Counted from the stretch's first letter, positions 1 to 10,492 are shown. The stretch: DNA of 64,000 nucleotides from Yersinia nurmii (GCF_001112925.1 NZ_CPYD01000003.1:248001-312000), one strand, 5' to 3'. The notes: generated from the letters alone by a model not told the origin. Translations and numbers: made by a program.

Positions 1-146
1 AAAGTTTCATTTGGCAGCCAGCCAGTTGGAATAAATAAAGCGGTAATAATACCCCAAGCGATAAATGCGCCAATATTTGGCATGACCATATTACTTAGGA
101 ATCGGCCAAAGTTTTGCACTTTAACCTTAATGTCTGGTGAAAGCAT
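1..146 (-). CDS. mtlA: PTS mannitol transporter MtlA (EIICBA), N-terminal part only
   Basis: The first 48 codons are present and the rest runs off the window edge. The start reads [20 protein letters not shown] and continues into a membrane segment ending PTGWLPNE, almost the same as the N-terminus of E. coli MtlA. The protein imports and phosphorylates mannitol as a fused IIC-IIB-IIA permease in the inner membrane. The ATG at 146-144 is chosen because it matches the family start. The divergent leader carries several CRP-type sites, as expected for a mannitol operon under catabolite control. Confidence 0.93.
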   Translation of the reverse strand, partial: MLSPDIKVKVQNFGRFLSNMVMPNIGAFIAWGIITALFIPTGWLPNET

Positions 147-284
147 AAAAACACCCCTATTGGTACGCGCTAGCAATAAGAGCGCGAGATAATTATTAAG
201 GCGGCACTGCGAAATCCGCCGAATTGCTGTATGCAAATTAAACTCTAGCATGGGCTGTAACGAGGGCGTAATCCGCGAAAATTT

Positions 285-461
285 TGTGATTCAGATCACC
301 ACAACCACCCCCTAACTGTGGGTTAATTAGTGATATTGATCACATTTATTCCAATCATCAAAGTGAAATTAGTGCAATTATTCATCACATCATGAATTAA
401 ATGTGATGATGATCACCTTTTTTATCGTCTACTTTGTTTTAGAAATGTGATATTTATCACA
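285..461 (-). promoter_or_regulatory. Four CRP-type sites in the mtlA leader
   Basis: Four copies of the TGTGA-N6-TCACA pattern lie upstream of mtlA: 285-300 (TGTGA/TCACC), 329-344 (AGTGA/TCACA), 402-417 (TGTGA/TCACC) and 446-461 (perfect TGTGA/TCACA). The E. coli mtl operon is known to have several CRP sites, so cAMP-CRP activation of mtlA is the natural reading. Some sites could also affect the rightward pilus operon, whose start is about 360 bases past the last one. The matches are seen directly; occupancy is inferred. Confidence 0.8.
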
Positions 462-818
462 ATAAATTTTCCATCCAAAAAGGAATTAGAGCGGTTGCTT
501 GAGGGACGCTCGGCTTATTAAGCCGTTTCGCAAGAGGGGATATATTTAAACGTGAATTAGTCAAATAGAAGATTGAGTTAAATGATATTAATCAATTGAA
601 ATCTATCAATAAAAATATAATTAAAGAAATTCCTAATTTAACACTCTAGAGCCAGCGGTTCTAAAATTGATAATTAATTAGTAAGACTGTCACTTTTACA
701 TTGGGTGAACTTGAAATTTACCCAAGGCTAACCTAGGGTTTAATCATAAAGAACAACCGATTAAGCAGTAAGATTTCATTTTTATAAAAATAGATCTGGC
801 CAGCTAATTTAAGGGTAA
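462..818. other. AT-rich leader before the pilus operon
   Basis: No gene was seen here. A small hairpin lies at 511-525 (CGGCTT/AAGCCG arms) without a T-run. The last 200 bases are AT-rich and probably hold the promoter of the fimbrial operon. I could not pick out a single convincing -35/-10 pair. Confidence 0.4.
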
Positions 819-1403
819 ATGATGAAAAAATATTATCTTATCTGTGGCGTCGGTATACCTATGATTATTCTCAATTCGGCTCTGGCGGCAACTACAACGG
901 GCAGCATTAGTGCCACATTAACGCTGACTAACGGCTGTTTAGTTAACAACAGTGCAGCTACCAGCGGCTTGGCATTAGGTACATTGAGCTTTGGTTCATT
1001 CACCACCACCGGATTTACCGGCGGCTCGGCAACCCTTTCGGGAGCTTCAGGTACGGGAAGCAGCGCCATCAGCGTGAAATGCTCCCCTGGTATCACCCCA
1101 GTGCTGACGATTACCGGCAGTAATGCGGCTCCGGCCAACATACACGGCACTGTGCCGTCTACCGGCCCGCGCTATTTGGTCGGTACCACCAACACGACTC
1201 AGGCGATTGCCTATGGTCTTTATACTTCGAATACTTTTACCACACCGATTGTCAACGCCACCACGGTAACGCCAACCACCACCGGCGATGCCACCTACGG
1301 CAACCTGTATACCTTCTTCGGTAACATAACCGGCGTAACCGGCGGCACTGACATTTACCCAGATATTTACACCGATACTATCGGCGTACAGGTAACTTAT
1401 TAA
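819..1403 (+). CDS. Spore coat U domain pilin subunit (CsuA/B-like), archaic pilus
   Basis: A 194-residue secreted pilin. Residues 1-23 form a signal peptide ending NSALA. The mature part is rich in Thr, Ser and Gly, has two cysteines (in NGCLV and VKCSP) and ends TDTIGVQVTY, the pattern of the spore coat U (SCPU) pilin family. It is the first gene of a five-gene pilus operon and is therefore the likely major shaft subunit. A second ATG at 822 has better spacing from the AAGGG ribosome site at 811-815 and may be the true start. Subunits of this family are joined by donor-strand complementation through a periplasmic chaperone. Confidence 0.8.
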   Translation: MMKKYYLICGVGIPMIILNSALAATTTGSISATLTLTNGCLVNNSAATSGLALGTLSFGSFTTTGFTGGSATLSGASGTGSSAISVKCSPGITPVLTITGSNAAPANIHGTVPSTGPRYLVGTTNTTQAIAYGLYTSNTFTTPIVNATTVTPTTTGDATYGNLYTFFGNITGVTGGTDIYPDIYTDTIGVQVTY

Positions 1404-1425
1404 CATCTGGGGGAATGGAGAGGCT

Positions 1426-1947
1426 ATGTGCCATAGAAAATGGGGTTTTGCATTTTTTATCTATCATAGCCCGGCAATCTTAGTATTTTTGGTCTTCCCT
1501 GTATTGGCATTGCCGACACAATCCTTTCAGGTCGGGGCAATTATTGCCAATGGCTGCCTGATCAGCGGCACTAATACCGGCGTATTTGGGCAGATTAATT
1601 TCGGAACTTATCCGGGCACGTCCACCGCTCAGGTCAACGGTACTTACACGCAAAGCTCGACGATTACTCTCGCCTGCACGCCTAATACCCTTCTCAATAT
1701 GAGTATTAACGGTGGAGCTAATTACACCTCGACCCGTAATCTTAAAGTCAGCGGACAATCCTATTTAGTGCCCTATTCGCTTTATAACAGCACAACCAAT
1801 GCGGCTATTCCGATCAATAGCAACGTCGCCGTCAGCTTTAGCAATGCGAATAATATTACTTTGCCAATTTATGGGCTGTTAACTCTGAATGGAAATAACT
1901 ATTCAGGGCTTTATACGGACACCTTAACAGTGACTTTAACCTGGTGA
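1426..1947 (+). CDS. Second spore coat U domain pilin subunit, archaic pilus
   Basis: A 173-residue protein with an N-terminal hydrophobic signal (about residues 7-29, ending VLALP). It shares the SCPU layout: NGCLISG near the N-terminus, a second cysteine in LACTPN, and the ending YTDTLTVTLTW. It starts 22 bases after the first pilin, and its stop lies next to the chaperone start. It is probably a minor or adaptor pilin, like CsuA or CsuB of Acinetobacter. The exact role in the fibre cannot be read from sequence. Confidence 0.75.
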   Translation: MCHRKWGFAFFIYHSPAILVFLVFPVLALPTQSFQVGAIIANGCLISGTNTGVFGQINFGTYPGTSTAQVNGTYTQSSTITLACTPNTLLNMSINGGANYTSTRNLKVSGQSYLVPYSLYNSTTNAAIPINSNVAVSFSNANNITLPIYGLLTLNGNNYSGLYTDTLTVTLTW

Positions 1948-1955
1948 TAAATACA

Positions 1956-2717
1956 ATGAAAAAAATAAACGATCTCGCTAATAACGGTTATAAACCATTT
2001 GTTTTATTAATTTTAACCGGGTTTTCCTTCAATAGTTTCGCAACCAATAATGTGTTGATTTGGCCTATCGACCCAGTCATTCCCGCCGATCAAAAGGCCT
2101 CTAGCCTATGGGTTGAAAATAAAGGCGATCAAGCCACTATGATGCAGGTTCGTATTCTGGGTTGGCAGCAAACGGCGGGGAAAGAAGGGTATCTCAATCA
2201 ACAAAACGTCATTGCCAGCCCGCCAATTATTCGTATTGAAGCCGGTAAAAAGCAGTTAATTCGTTTAATCAAACAGGTGAATCCTACTGCAGGACAAGAG
2301 CAGGCCTACCGCATTTTGATTGATGAAATCCCTACTCCAACGCTTTCTGCCAAAGCGCAGGAAGGCGCAGGCGTCAATTTTCAGATGCGTTACTCCATTC
2401 CACTCTTCGTCTACGGTGATGGATTGGATTACGACAATACGGTCGCAGTCAAAAATACCCATCAGCCACAACTGAGCTGGCAATTGGTAGAGCTACAGGG
2501 AAAAAAAATGCTGGAAGTCACCAATAGCGGTGCAATTCACGCGCGTCTGAGCGATGTGAAACTTCAGCAAGGCGGCCAAAATCATCAGGTAGCCGACGGA
2601 CTATTAGGCTATGTTCTGGCGAACTCCAGCCAACGCTGGCCTGTCAGCGTGAGTTCCGCCAGTTCGCTGACCATGCAAGTCAATAATCAAAAAAATGTCA
2701 AACTCAGCATGAAGTAA
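1956..2717 (+). CDS. Periplasmic pilus chaperone, archaic (CsuC-like)
   Basis: PapD-like chaperone of about 253 residues. A signal peptide ends FNSFA. The first Ig-like domain includes VLIWPIDPVIPADQKAS and a PPIIRIEAGKKQLIR stretch, the usual subunit-binding region. It escorts pilins through the periplasm to the usher. I chose ATG 1956 over GTG 1944 because GGTGA at 1943-1947 sits eight bases before it; the GTG overlaps the stop of the preceding gene. Its place between two SCPU pilins and an usher fits the archaic (sigma-type) chaperone-usher class. Confidence 0.88.
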   Translation: MKKINDLANNGYKPFVLLILTGFSFNSFATNNVLIWPIDPVIPADQKASSLWVENKGDQATMMQVRILGWQQTAGKEGYLNQQNVIASPPIIRIEAGKKQLIRLIKQVNPTAGQEQAYRILIDEIPTPTLSAKAQEGAGVNFQMRYSIPLFVYGDGLDYDNTVAVKNTHQPQLSWQLVELQGKKMLEVTNSGAIHARLSDVKLQQGGQNHQVADGLLGYVLANSSQRWPVSVSSASSLTMQVNNQKNVKLSMK

Positions 2718-2746
2718 TTTAATAGGGACGATCAGACCGCATACCG

Positions 2747-5170
2747 ATGAAAAACTACCGTCATTCTCCATTTTGGGGGCTGGTTATCATTACGACAGGT
2801 TTTTCTGGTATTTATACTGAATCGCAGGCAGATGAAGTGATGTCCGAGCTGCCACCGCCGCCGAGTGCGCTATCGGCCGATCAGGCGATTCAATATCAAC
2901 TGGAACTTGTTATTAATCAATATGCAACGGGGCAAGTCGTACCGGTTGAGTTTCGGCGTGGGCATTATTTGGTACAGGGAAAGGATCTGGAGCAGGCTGG
3001 AATTGTCGCCGAGCACCTGACATTCCCAACGACTGATATCAGTGCCAATCCGAATATTAAACTAAAATATGACAGCGAAAACCAACGCCTGCTGCTCGAC
3101 ATCCCCACCAATTGGCTACCTAATCAGACGCTATCGAATAACATGGGAAACCCAAAATATCAGGCAGTTAGCAGCGCTGGGGCGTTATTCAATTACGATA
3201 TTTATGCCTCCCGCTACGAAGGTAATAGCCAGTTGGCGGCATGGAGTGAACAACGCCTGTTCGGTACTCAAGGCTACCTGTCTAATTCTGGGGTGATAAA
3301 GCAGACGCTGGCCGGTGAATCTATCGATAATAACGGCGGCTACCTGCGCTACGACACCCGGTTTTCCCACTTCGATGAAACCAATGCCGTTCGCTGGCAA
3401 GCAGGGGATTTGATCACAGATTCGCTTACCTGGAGCAACAGTATCCGCGTAGGTGGGCTCAGCGTTTCCCGAGATTTTTCTATTCGCCCCGATATCATTA
3501 CCTTCCCATTACCGCAGTTTTCCGGTCAGGCGGTCGTCCCCACATCCGTTGATTTATTTATCAACGGCAATATGACCAGCAGCAATAACGTTCGCCCTGG
3601 CCCTTTTACTCTGACCAACGTGCCTTTTATCAACGGTGCGGGAGAAGCGACGGTCATCACCAATGACGCGCTGGGGCGACAAGTTTCGGTCTCTTTGCCA
3701 TTTTATGTCGCCAGTACCTTGCTCAAACCGGGCTTATCCGATTACGCATTTTCTACCGGAGCCATACGTCGTGGTTATGGGGTGGATAGCTTTAATTATG
3801 GCCCTGCCGCTGTCAGTGGCTCTTATCGCTATGGCGTAACCAACTATCTTACTCTGGAGAGCCACGCCGAAGGCGCGGAATCACTCGCTTTGGGTGGCGT
3901 AGGCAGCGTGTTTAAACTTGGGAATCTCGGCGTCGTTAACGCGTCTTACAGCCAGAGCCAAATGCGTGGCCAGAATGGCGATCAGATAAGTTTGGGTTAT
4001 CAATATAATACCGGCCTTTTCAATTTAGGGACTCAGCAGACATATCGCAGCGATACTTTCGGTAATTTGGCAATTTACGATAATCAGGACGCCAACAGTA
4101 CCAACAGCGGCAGCAATAATAACGGCGCGGTTTATTCCCTTAGCCGCCGCAGCGCACAATACTCTGCCAGTATTATGCTGAATGAATTCGGCAATCTGGG
4201 CGCCGCCTACATTGACGTCAGCGGAAGAAATGACGAGCGGACGCGATTGTTGAATCTCTCATGGAGCCGCACGCTTTTCTCCGGTAGCAATCTTTATATT
4301 TCAGCCACGCGAGATATTGGCGCTAGCGGTTGGTCCGGCGCAGTTTCGCTGGTCATTCCATTTGGTGCATTATCCAATACCAGTATTTCCAGCCAGCGTA
4401 GTATTGATGGACAAGCTCGTCAGCAGGTGAGCTACAGCCGCGGAATGCCTAGCGATGGCGGCCTGAGCTGGGATCTGGCCTACGCCCATCAATCCAATCA
4501 GAAAAATTATCAGCAGGCCAGCTTGAACTGGCGCAACGCCAGCTTTGAATCCAGCATTGGCGCCTATGGAAATACCGGAGATTACACCCAATGGGCAGAT
4601 TTGAGCGGCTCGTTAGTATTAATGGATAAATCGTTGTTTGCTACCAACCGAATCAGCGACGCTTTTGTATTGGTCAACACCAATAATTATCCCAATGTGA
4701 GAGTGCGATATGAAAACCAACTGATTGGCGTGACCGATAGCGGCGGCCATCTTTTGGTGCCAAGAGTCACGTCTTATTACCCGGCTAAATACGATATTGA
4801 TACCACCGACCTCCCGGCGGGTGTCCAAATTTCCAATACAGAAAAACGGCTTTCTGTGCAGCGAAACAGCGGCTATATGATTAATTTCGACATTAAAAAG
4901 TCAAACTCGCTCAGTTTTGTCGCCGTTGACCAACAGGGGAAAAGCCTGCCAGTGTCCAGTCGCGTGTTGAAAAATAATCAAACGCTCACTTATGTCGGCT
5001 GGGATGGCATCGTATATCTGGAAGCTCTCGATGCCAGCAATAGTTTGAAAATCATCACCCCAGACGGTCGTCAGTGCCAAATCACAGTGCCTTTTGACGC
5101 TTCGGCACCTCAGCCGGTCATACTCAAAAGCCCGATAGTCTGTCCACTTATTCCGGCTCAGGTGAATTAA
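2747..5170 (+). CDS. Outer-membrane usher, archaic pilus (CsuD-like)
   Basis: An 807-residue usher, the outer-membrane pore that assembles and secretes the pilus. An N-terminal signal ends ESQAD. A chaperone-binding N-domain follows, then a long beta-barrel with many alternating aromatic residues, a plug-like stretch around FPLPQFSGQAVVPTSVDLFI, and C-terminal domains near LPAGVQISNTEKRLSVQ and GRQCQITVPF. The length is near that of the short archaic ushers. The reading frame is intact, in contrast to the second fimbrial cluster in this window. It ends directly against the tip-subunit start. Confidence 0.9.
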   Translation: MKNYRHSPFWGLVIITTGFSGIYTESQADEVMSELPPPPSALSADQAIQYQLELVINQYATGQVVPVEFRRGHYLVQGKDLEQAGIVAEHLTFPTTDISANPNIKLKYDSENQRLLLDIPTNWLPNQTLSNNMGNPKYQAVSSAGALFNYDIYASRYEGNSQLAAWSEQRLFGTQGYLSNSGVIKQTLAGESIDNNGGYLRYDTRFSHFDETNAVRWQAGDLITDSLTWSNSIRVGGLSVSRDFSIRPDIITFPLPQFSGQAVVPTSVDLFINGNMTSSNNVRPGPFTLTNVPFINGAGEATVITNDALGRQVSVSLPFYVASTLLKPGLSDYAFSTGAIRRGYGVDSFNYGPAAVSGSYRYGVTNYLTLESHAEGAESLALGGVGSVFKLGNLGVVNASYSQSQMRGQNGDQISLGYQYNTGLFNLGTQQTYRSDTFGNLAIYDNQDANSTNSGSNNNGAVYSLSRRSAQYSASIMLNEFGNLGAAYIDVSGRNDERTRLLNLSWSRTLFSGSNLYISATRDIGASGWSGAVSLVIPFGALSNTSISSQRSIDGQARQQVSYSRGMPSDGGLSWDLAYAHQSNQKNYQQASLNWRNASFESSIGAYGNTGDYTQWADLSGSLVLMDKSLFATNRISDAFVLVNTNNYPNVRVRYENQLIGVTDSGGHLLVPRVTSYYPAKYDIDTTDLPAGVQISNTEKRLSVQRNSGYMINFDIKKSNSLSFVAVDQQGKSLPVSSRVLKNNQTLTYVGWDGIVYLEALDASNSLKIITPDGRQCQITVPFDASAPQPVILKSPIVCPLIPAQVN

Positions 5171-6157
5171 ATGAAAAAAATCATTGGCCTCGCAGTTCTT
5201 ACTATCGGCTCACTGGTGGGCGGAATCCAAAGCGCTCAGGCGGCCTGTAGCACGACGTCTACCAACGGTTCCTTCGGTACCGCCACCTCTTTTGCCGTCA
5301 ATACCACGGAAAGTAATACCTCGGGTTCAGTTACAGTAACCTGCGCAGCTCTGAGCATAGGTTTGCTCACTCAAGACTCCATCACCTTATCGCTGGTTAG
5401 CTCCACCGCCGTTAACGGAACCAATGCTGCAATGACCGCCGGTGGAACCGATACCATTCCGGTAACGGTCTGCGCAGCCGTTCCTACAGCGACAACCTGC
5501 GCTTCTCCGCTGCCGTTAAATGGCGCTAGCGTCACTTTTGGCGGTGCCAGCCTGATCAATCTATCTTTGACTCAAAAACAATTCACTCTACCAATTTATA
5601 TACAAACGGTGATCGGCTCAAACGTAGCGGCGGGAACTTATACAACCACGTTGGGAATCAAAACCAACTACTCAATCTGCACCACGCTAGTCTGTCTGGG
5701 TACATCAGGGAATACCAATGGGCAACCCATAGTCCCGGTCACTGTGACCCTCATCGTCACTAACGACTGCACTACGATCACCGCGCCGCCCGTCAGTTTT
5801 GGCACTCAGCCCTTGCTCAGCAGCTTTGCCTCCGTCAGTAACCAGGCTATCAACGTAACCTGTACCAAGGGCAGTATTTATACCGTCAGTCTGGATAATG
5901 GGCAGCACGCAGTGAGCAATGTGCGCTATATGTCGGATGGAACCTATTCTATCGCTTACGACATTTATCAGGGCGCAACCAGTACCCGTTGGGGCAGCCT
6001 AACGGCTGGTCAAAGTTGGTCCAGCACGACCTCCACCGGTATTAGCAGCGATTTACTGACGCGTAATTTTGCCTATACGGCAAAGATTTTACCAGACCAA
6101 ACCACACCGCAAGCCGGTACATATACCGACACCATTATGGTTTCATTGTCTTTTTAG
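5171..6157 (+). CDS. Two-domain spore coat U tip adhesin (CsuE-like)
   Basis: A 328-residue protein with a signal peptide ending AQAA and two SCPU domains, roughly residues 25-190 and 195-328. The second domain opens with TNDCTTITAPPVSFG and ends GTYTDTIMVSLSF. In Csu pili the last gene encodes a two-domain tip subunit that contacts surfaces, so adhesion or biofilm is the likely role here. The ATG follows the usher stop with no gap, which suggests translational coupling. Several CxxxxC-type cysteine pairs point to disulfides in the periplasm. Confidence 0.82.
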   Translation: MKKIIGLAVLTIGSLVGGIQSAQAACSTTSTNGSFGTATSFAVNTTESNTSGSVTVTCAALSIGLLTQDSITLSLVSSTAVNGTNAAMTAGGTDTIPVTVCAAVPTATTCASPLPLNGASVTFGGASLINLSLTQKQFTLPIYIQTVIGSNVAAGTYTTTLGIKTNYSICTTLVCLGTSGNTNGQPIVPVTVTLIVTNDCTTITAPPVSFGTQPLLSSFASVSNQAINVTCTKGSIYTVSLDNGQHAVSNVRYMSDGTYSIAYDIYQGATSTRWGSLTAGQSWSSTTSTGISSDLLTRNFAYTAKILPDQTTPQAGTYTDTIMVSLSF

Positions 6158-6264
6158 CTGCATATAAGGGAAGTCAGGATCTGGTGCAAAAAGCCAAGGG
6201 AGGAGAGGAAGGGAAAGTGGAGAAGCACAAAGGGAAAGGCGTTATACCAAGCGGAGTAAATTCT

Positions 6265-6291
6265 GTCAGGCCACCATCGTCATGGCCTGAC
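6265..6291. terminator. Stem-loop between the pilus operon and yiaF
   Basis: Perfect 9-bp arms, GTCAGGCCA (6265-6273) and TGGCCTGAC (6283-6291), with a 9-base loop. It lies between two convergent genes. There is no clean T-run on either side, so termination strength is uncertain. Confidence 0.45.
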
Positions 6292-6305
6292 ATGCACTAA
6301 ACTGA

Positions 6306-7025
6306 TTATTCCAGAGCAGCCTGAACGCTTTTCTTCGCGGCCGCCATCGCCGGATACTTAGCCACCAGATTGGTCATCATGGTGTTGTACTGTACGGCCT
6401 GAGCCTGAGTCGGGAACTGCACGCCACCGTTATTAAAGGTCACCTGTGCGCCCTGCTGTTGCAGGAAATCACCCACTTGTACCAAATCCTGCACGAAGGC
6501 AGCAACGGTCGGAATAGCAGGAATCAGTGCGGCAGATGGCTGAGTCACCAATTTGTCGTAAACCTGATTGTAAACCGCCTTCAGATCATCCGGCTGTTTC
6601 AACGCCGCATGAGCGGTATCGGCCTGATGCTTGGCAGTTTGAATTTGTTGGGTCAATAAATTGAGCGTGCCTGCCGCTTGCTGTAGCGCAGCACGTTTAT
6701 TCACGTAATCCTGCGCCACGCGAATTTCATCAATCTGAGTGACGGCTGGTGTAAAACCCGCTTCGATTGATTTATTTAACTGCTGCGAAAAGGTCACTAA
6801 AATCGCGTAATCACCGGCATAGTTGCCGAATTTCTGCTTTTGATCTTCGCTCAGCGTTGGCAGTTTCATCCCGCTACGCATGACGGTATTTTGCAAATAG
6901 TCGATGAAAGCCTTGCGTTGCTCTGGCTCTTTATCGCCACATGCCGTGAGCTGGAACACCATAAACAGCGCCAAAATTGACGTTAACCAACGAGAATACC
7001 TTGTCGTATTCAGTGCAAAAGCCAT
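6306..7025 (-). CDS. yiaF: YiaF-like DUF3053 lipoprotein
   Basis: A 239-residue protein with a lipoprotein signal (lipobox LTAC near residue 29) and the block QRKAFIDYLQNTVMRSG, nearly identical to E. coli YiaF (DUF3053). The rest is mostly helical with heptad-like stretches. It is probably anchored in the cell envelope. The molecular function of the family is not known. In E. coli yiaF also lies in the ghrB-yiaD-tag neighbourhood, which supports the assignment. Confidence 0.88.
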   Translation of the reverse strand: MAFALNTTRYSRWLTSILALFMVFQLTACGDKEPEQRKAFIDYLQNTVMRSGMKLPTLSEDQKQKFGNYAGDYAILVTFSQQLNKSIEAGFTPAVTQIDEIRVAQDYVNKRAALQQAAGTLNLLTQQIQTAKHQADTAHAALKQPDDLKAVYNQVYDKLVTQPSAALIPAIPTVAAFVQDLVQVGDFLQQQGAQVTFNNGGVQFPTQAQAVQYNTMMTNLVAKYPAMAAAKKSVQAALE

Positions 7026-7149
7026 GTGGAATTACTCCTGTAATAAACGTTTATTTTCACTAGTGTCCGTTCTTATTACCCATCCCTGAATCAATAAGAA
7101 TAGCGCAAAGGGAGAGGTTTTCTCCCCCTTTGCTTTGACCGCAGGACCG

Positions 7150-9219
7150 TTACTGTAGCAGCGAAATATCCGCTACCTGCAAGAACAGCTCACGCAGTTT
7201 ACTCAACAAGGTCAGACGGTTGATACGTACAGCATCGTCTTCGGCCATAACCATCACGTTATCGAAGAAGGCATCGACGTTTTCACGTAACGCAGCCAGT
7301 TCGACTAAAGCTTCCTGATAACGGCCTTCGGCAAACAGCGGTTCCAGCTGATCGCGCAGCACCACCAGATGCGTTGCCAGCTGCAACTCTGCGGTTTCTT
7401 TCAGTACTGCAGCGTTCACGCGATCGTTCAGCTTATCACTAGATTTCGCCAGAATATTCGATACGCGTTTATTGGCCGCAGCCAGCGCCGCTGCCGCTTC
7501 CAGAGTACGGAAATGGCTCACCGCTTTCACCCGCGCATCAAAATCTGCCGGTTTAGTCGGACGACGAGCCAACACCGCCTGAATAGTATCAACGCTATGA
7601 CCTTCTTCCTGATACCAAGCGCGGAAACGGCCCAGCATGAATTCAACCACTTCATCAACAACTTTGCCGTTAGTCAGCTTGTTGCCATACAGGCGCACCG
7701 CTTCTTCGGTCAGGGTTTGCAGATCCAGCGGCAGGTTCTTCTCAACGATAATACGCAGTACGCCCAGTGAAGCACGGCGCAGCGCAAACGGATCTTTATC
7801 GCCTTTTGGATGCTGGCCAATACCAAAGATACCTGCCAGCGTGTCCATCTTGTCGGCTATCGCCAGCGCACAAGCGACCGGGTTAGACGGCAGATCGTCA
7901 CCAGCAAAGCGCGGTTGATACTGTTCGTTTAACGCAACGGCAACGTCTTCAGCCTCGCCATCGTGGCGGGCATAGTGCATTCCCATCACGCCTTGGGTAT
8001 CTGTGAATTCGAATACCATGTTGGTCATCAAATCACACTTGGAAAGCAGGCCAGCGCGCGTAGCGTGGTTAACGTCCGCACCAATTTGTTCTGCTACCCA
8101 ACCGGCCAGAGCCTGAATACGGTCGGTTTTATCACGCAGCGTCCCCAACTGCTGTTGGAACAGCACGGTTTCCAGACGCGGCAGATTATCTTCCAGACGC
8201 TGTTTACGGTCAGTCTTGAAGAAGAACTCGGCGTCAGCCAAACGTGGGCGAACCACCTTTTCGTTACCGGAGATGATTTGCTGTGGATCTTTAGATTCTA
8301 TATTGGCAACGAAGATGAAGTTAGGCAGCAATTTGCCCGCAGCGTCGTACACCGGGAAGTACTTCTGATCCCCTTTCATGGTGTAAACCAGCGCTTCCGC
8401 AGGAACAGCGAGGAATTTCTCTTCAAACTTCGCCGTCAGCACGACAGGCCATTCAACCAGCGAAGCCACTTCTTCCAGCAGGCTTTCACTCAGATCGGCA
8501 ACGCCGCCAATCTTCTGCGCAGCCAGCTCGGCATCACGTTTGATAATGGATTTACGCAATTCATAGTCAGCGATAACTTTGCCGCGCTCCAGCAGGATCT
8601 GCGGATACTGATCGGCATTATCGATGGTGAATTCGGCTTCACCCATAAAGCGGTGGCCGCGAATCACGCGATCAGAATCAATGCCTAACACGGTACCAGG
8701 GATCAGCTCACTACCCAGCAACAGGGTCACGGTATGCACTGGACGAACGAATTGGGTTTCTTTATCACCCCAACGCATCAATTTAGGAATCGGCAGTTTG
8801 CTCAGCGCGGTATTAACCATAGCGGTCAGCAACAATTGTGCCGACTGGCCTTTAACGTGGGCGCGATACAGCAGCCATTCGCCTTTATCCGTAGCCAGAC
8901 GCTCGGCCTGATCCACGGTAATACCACAACCGCGCGCCCAACCTTCGGCAGCCTTGGTTGGCTTGCCTTCGGCATCGAACGCCTGAGAAATGGCAGGGCC
9001 ACGTTTTTCAACTTCACGATCGGCCTGAGCCGCGCTCAGATTGGCTACTTTAACCGCTAAACGGCGAGGAGCAGCAAACCAGCTGACGTCACCGTGAGAT
9101 AAATTGGCGTTATCCAGCTCGGCGGTCAGGTTGGCAGCAAAAGATTCTGCTAGGGAACGAAGAGCCTTCGGCGGCAATTCTTCCGTGCCGATTTCCACCA
9201 GGAAAGTCTGTTGAGTCAT
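7150..9219 (-). CDS. glyS: Glycine--tRNA ligase beta subunit
   Basis: A 689-residue protein matching bacterial GlyS over its full length, starting [20 protein letters not shown] and including [27 protein letters not shown], a hallmark of the family. It forms the alpha2beta2 glycyl-tRNA synthetase with GlyQ, contributing tRNA recognition. It lies 9 bases downstream of glyQ in the same direction, so the two are co-transcribed. Confidence 0.98.
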   Translation of the reverse strand: MTQQTFLVEIGTEELPPKALRSLAESFAANLTAELDNANLSHGDVSWFAAPRRLAVKVANLSAAQADREVEKRGPAISQAFDAEGKPTKAAEGWARGCGITVDQAERLATDKGEWLLYRAHVKGQSAQLLLTAMVNTALSKLPIPKLMRWGDKETQFVRPVHTVTLLLGSELIPGTVLGIDSDRVIRGHRFMGEAEFTIDNADQYPQILLERGKVIADYELRKSIIKRDAELAAQKIGGVADLSESLLEEVASLVEWPVVLTAKFEEKFLAVPAEALVYTMKGDQKYFPVYDAAGKLLPNFIFVANIESKDPQQIISGNEKVVRPRLADAEFFFKTDRKQRLEDNLPRLETVLFQQQLGTLRDKTDRIQALAGWVAEQIGADVNHATRAGLLSKCDLMTNMVFEFTDTQGVMGMHYARHDGEAEDVAVALNEQYQPRFAGDDLPSNPVACALAIADKMDTLAGIFGIGQHPKGDKDPFALRRASLGVLRIIVEKNLPLDLQTLTEEAVRLYGNKLTNGKVVDEVVEFMLGRFRAWYQEEGHSVDTIQAVLARRPTKPADFDARVKAVSHFRTLEAAAALAAANKRVSNILAKSSDKLNDRVNAAVLKETAELQLATHLVVLRDQLEPLFAEGRYQEALVELAALRENVDAFFDNVMVMAEDDAVRINRLTLLSKLRELFLQVADISLLQ

Positions 9220-9228
9220 GACAGCCTC

Positions 9229-10143
9229 TTAGTTCTGATTCTTTTTGCACATAGGGAAGCCAAGGGCTTCGCGGGAAGCGTAGTACGCCTCGGCGACAGC
9301 TTTGGTCAGCGTACGGATGCGCAGAATATAGCGTTGACGCTCGGTCACAGAGATCGCTTTACGTGCGTCCAGCAGGTTAAAGGTGTGACCTGCTTTCAAA
9401 ATGCGTTCGTAGGCCGGCAACGGCAGCGGATTTTCCAGCGCCAGCAATGACTGGGCTTCTTTCTCATACTGCTCGAAGCAGGAGAACAGGAAATCCACAT
9501 CGGCGTATTCGAAGTTATAGGTTGATTGCTCAACTTCATTCTGATGATAAATATCGCCGTAGGTGGTTTTACCCAATGGGCCATCACACCAGACCAGATC
9601 GTATACGCTGTCCACGCCCTGGATATACATCGCCAGACGCTCTAGGCCGTAAGTGATTTCACCCGTAACTGGTTTGCACTCCAGTCCACCGACTTGCTGG
9701 AAGTAAGTAAACTGGGTGACTTCCATACCATTCAGCCACACTTCCCAGCCCAGACCCCAGGCACCCAGCGTTGGGTTTTCCCAGTTATCTTCGACGAAGC
9801 GAATATCGTGAATGGTCGGATCCAGACCCAACTCTTTCAAGGAACCCAAATACAGCTCCTGAATGTTGTCTGGTGAAGGCTTAATGATCACCTGGAACTG
9901 GTAATAATGTTGCAGCCTGTTAGGGTTCTCGCCGTAGCGACCATCGGTCGGACGGCGGGAAGGCTGCACATAGGCAGCAGCGATTGGCTCTGGGCCAAGC
10001 GCCCGCAAGCAGGTCATTGGGTGGGAGGTACCCGCGCCGACTTCCATGTCCAATGGTTGAACAATGGTGCAGCCTTGGCGCGCCCAATATTCCTGTAACG
10101 TCAGGATCAGGCCCTGAAAGGTCTTGGTATCAAACTTTTGCAT
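9229..10143 (-). CDS. glyQ: Glycine--tRNA ligase alpha subunit
   Basis: A 304-residue class II synthetase catalytic subunit. Recognisable blocks are [20 protein letters not shown], the [14 protein letters not shown] motif and [18 protein letters not shown]. It activates glycine with ATP and charges tRNA-Gly with GlyS. It is the first gene of the glyQS operon. The promoter should lie in the 10144-10490 interval. Confidence 0.98.
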   Translation of the reverse strand: MQKFDTKTFQGLILTLQEYWARQGCTIVQPLDMEVGAGTSHPMTCLRALGPEPIAAAYVQPSRRPTDGRYGENPNRLQHYYQFQVIIKPSPDNIQELYLGSLKELGLDPTIHDIRFVEDNWENPTLGAWGLGWEVWLNGMEVTQFTYFQQVGGLECKPVTGEITYGLERLAMYIQGVDSVYDLVWCDGPLGKTTYGDIYHQNEVEQSTYNFEYADVDFLFSCFEQYEKEAQSLLALENPLPLPAYERILKAGHTFNLLDARKAISVTERQRYILRIRTLTKAVAEAYYASREALGFPMCKKNQN

Positions 10144-10492
10144 GTTGGATTCGCACGCGATACAAGTGGATAAAATGGAATGAATCAGTATACCCGCTGA
10201 CCGTAAGATATACAGCCAGAATCCGGCGAGATGTGTAAATCAGAGGGGATTTGTTGATTAAATATCCAGATAAAGGGCGTGAAATAACGTATTAAACCGG
10301 AAATAACCGGCGAGAGCCTTAGGTAAAATAATAGAATTCCGATGAACTAATTGAATCAATCTATGAGTCGCCTGCGGAAATAGCACGGTCAGAACCGTAT
10401 CCACTGATATAAACCGAGCGGTAATAAGTACCGGTAAGATACGGCCTGAAACTGTTAATAACGACAAGCTCTTTCACCGCCAGCCCCTTATT
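10144..10492. other. Upstream region of glyQS
   Basis: About 350 bases between glyQ and the small lipoprotein gene. A 69-codon frame on the minus strand (10258-10467) has no ribosome site or family features that I can support. The interval probably holds the glyQ promoter. No strong terminator was recognised. Confidence 0.35.

Noticed and set aside
7963-8688. 241-codon plus-strand frame inside glyS
   Set aside because: It is antisense to a full-length, well-conserved gene.
10258-10467. 69-codon minus-strand frame between glyQ and the small lipoprotein
   Set aside because: No ribosome site, signal or family match; it is more likely non-coding leader.
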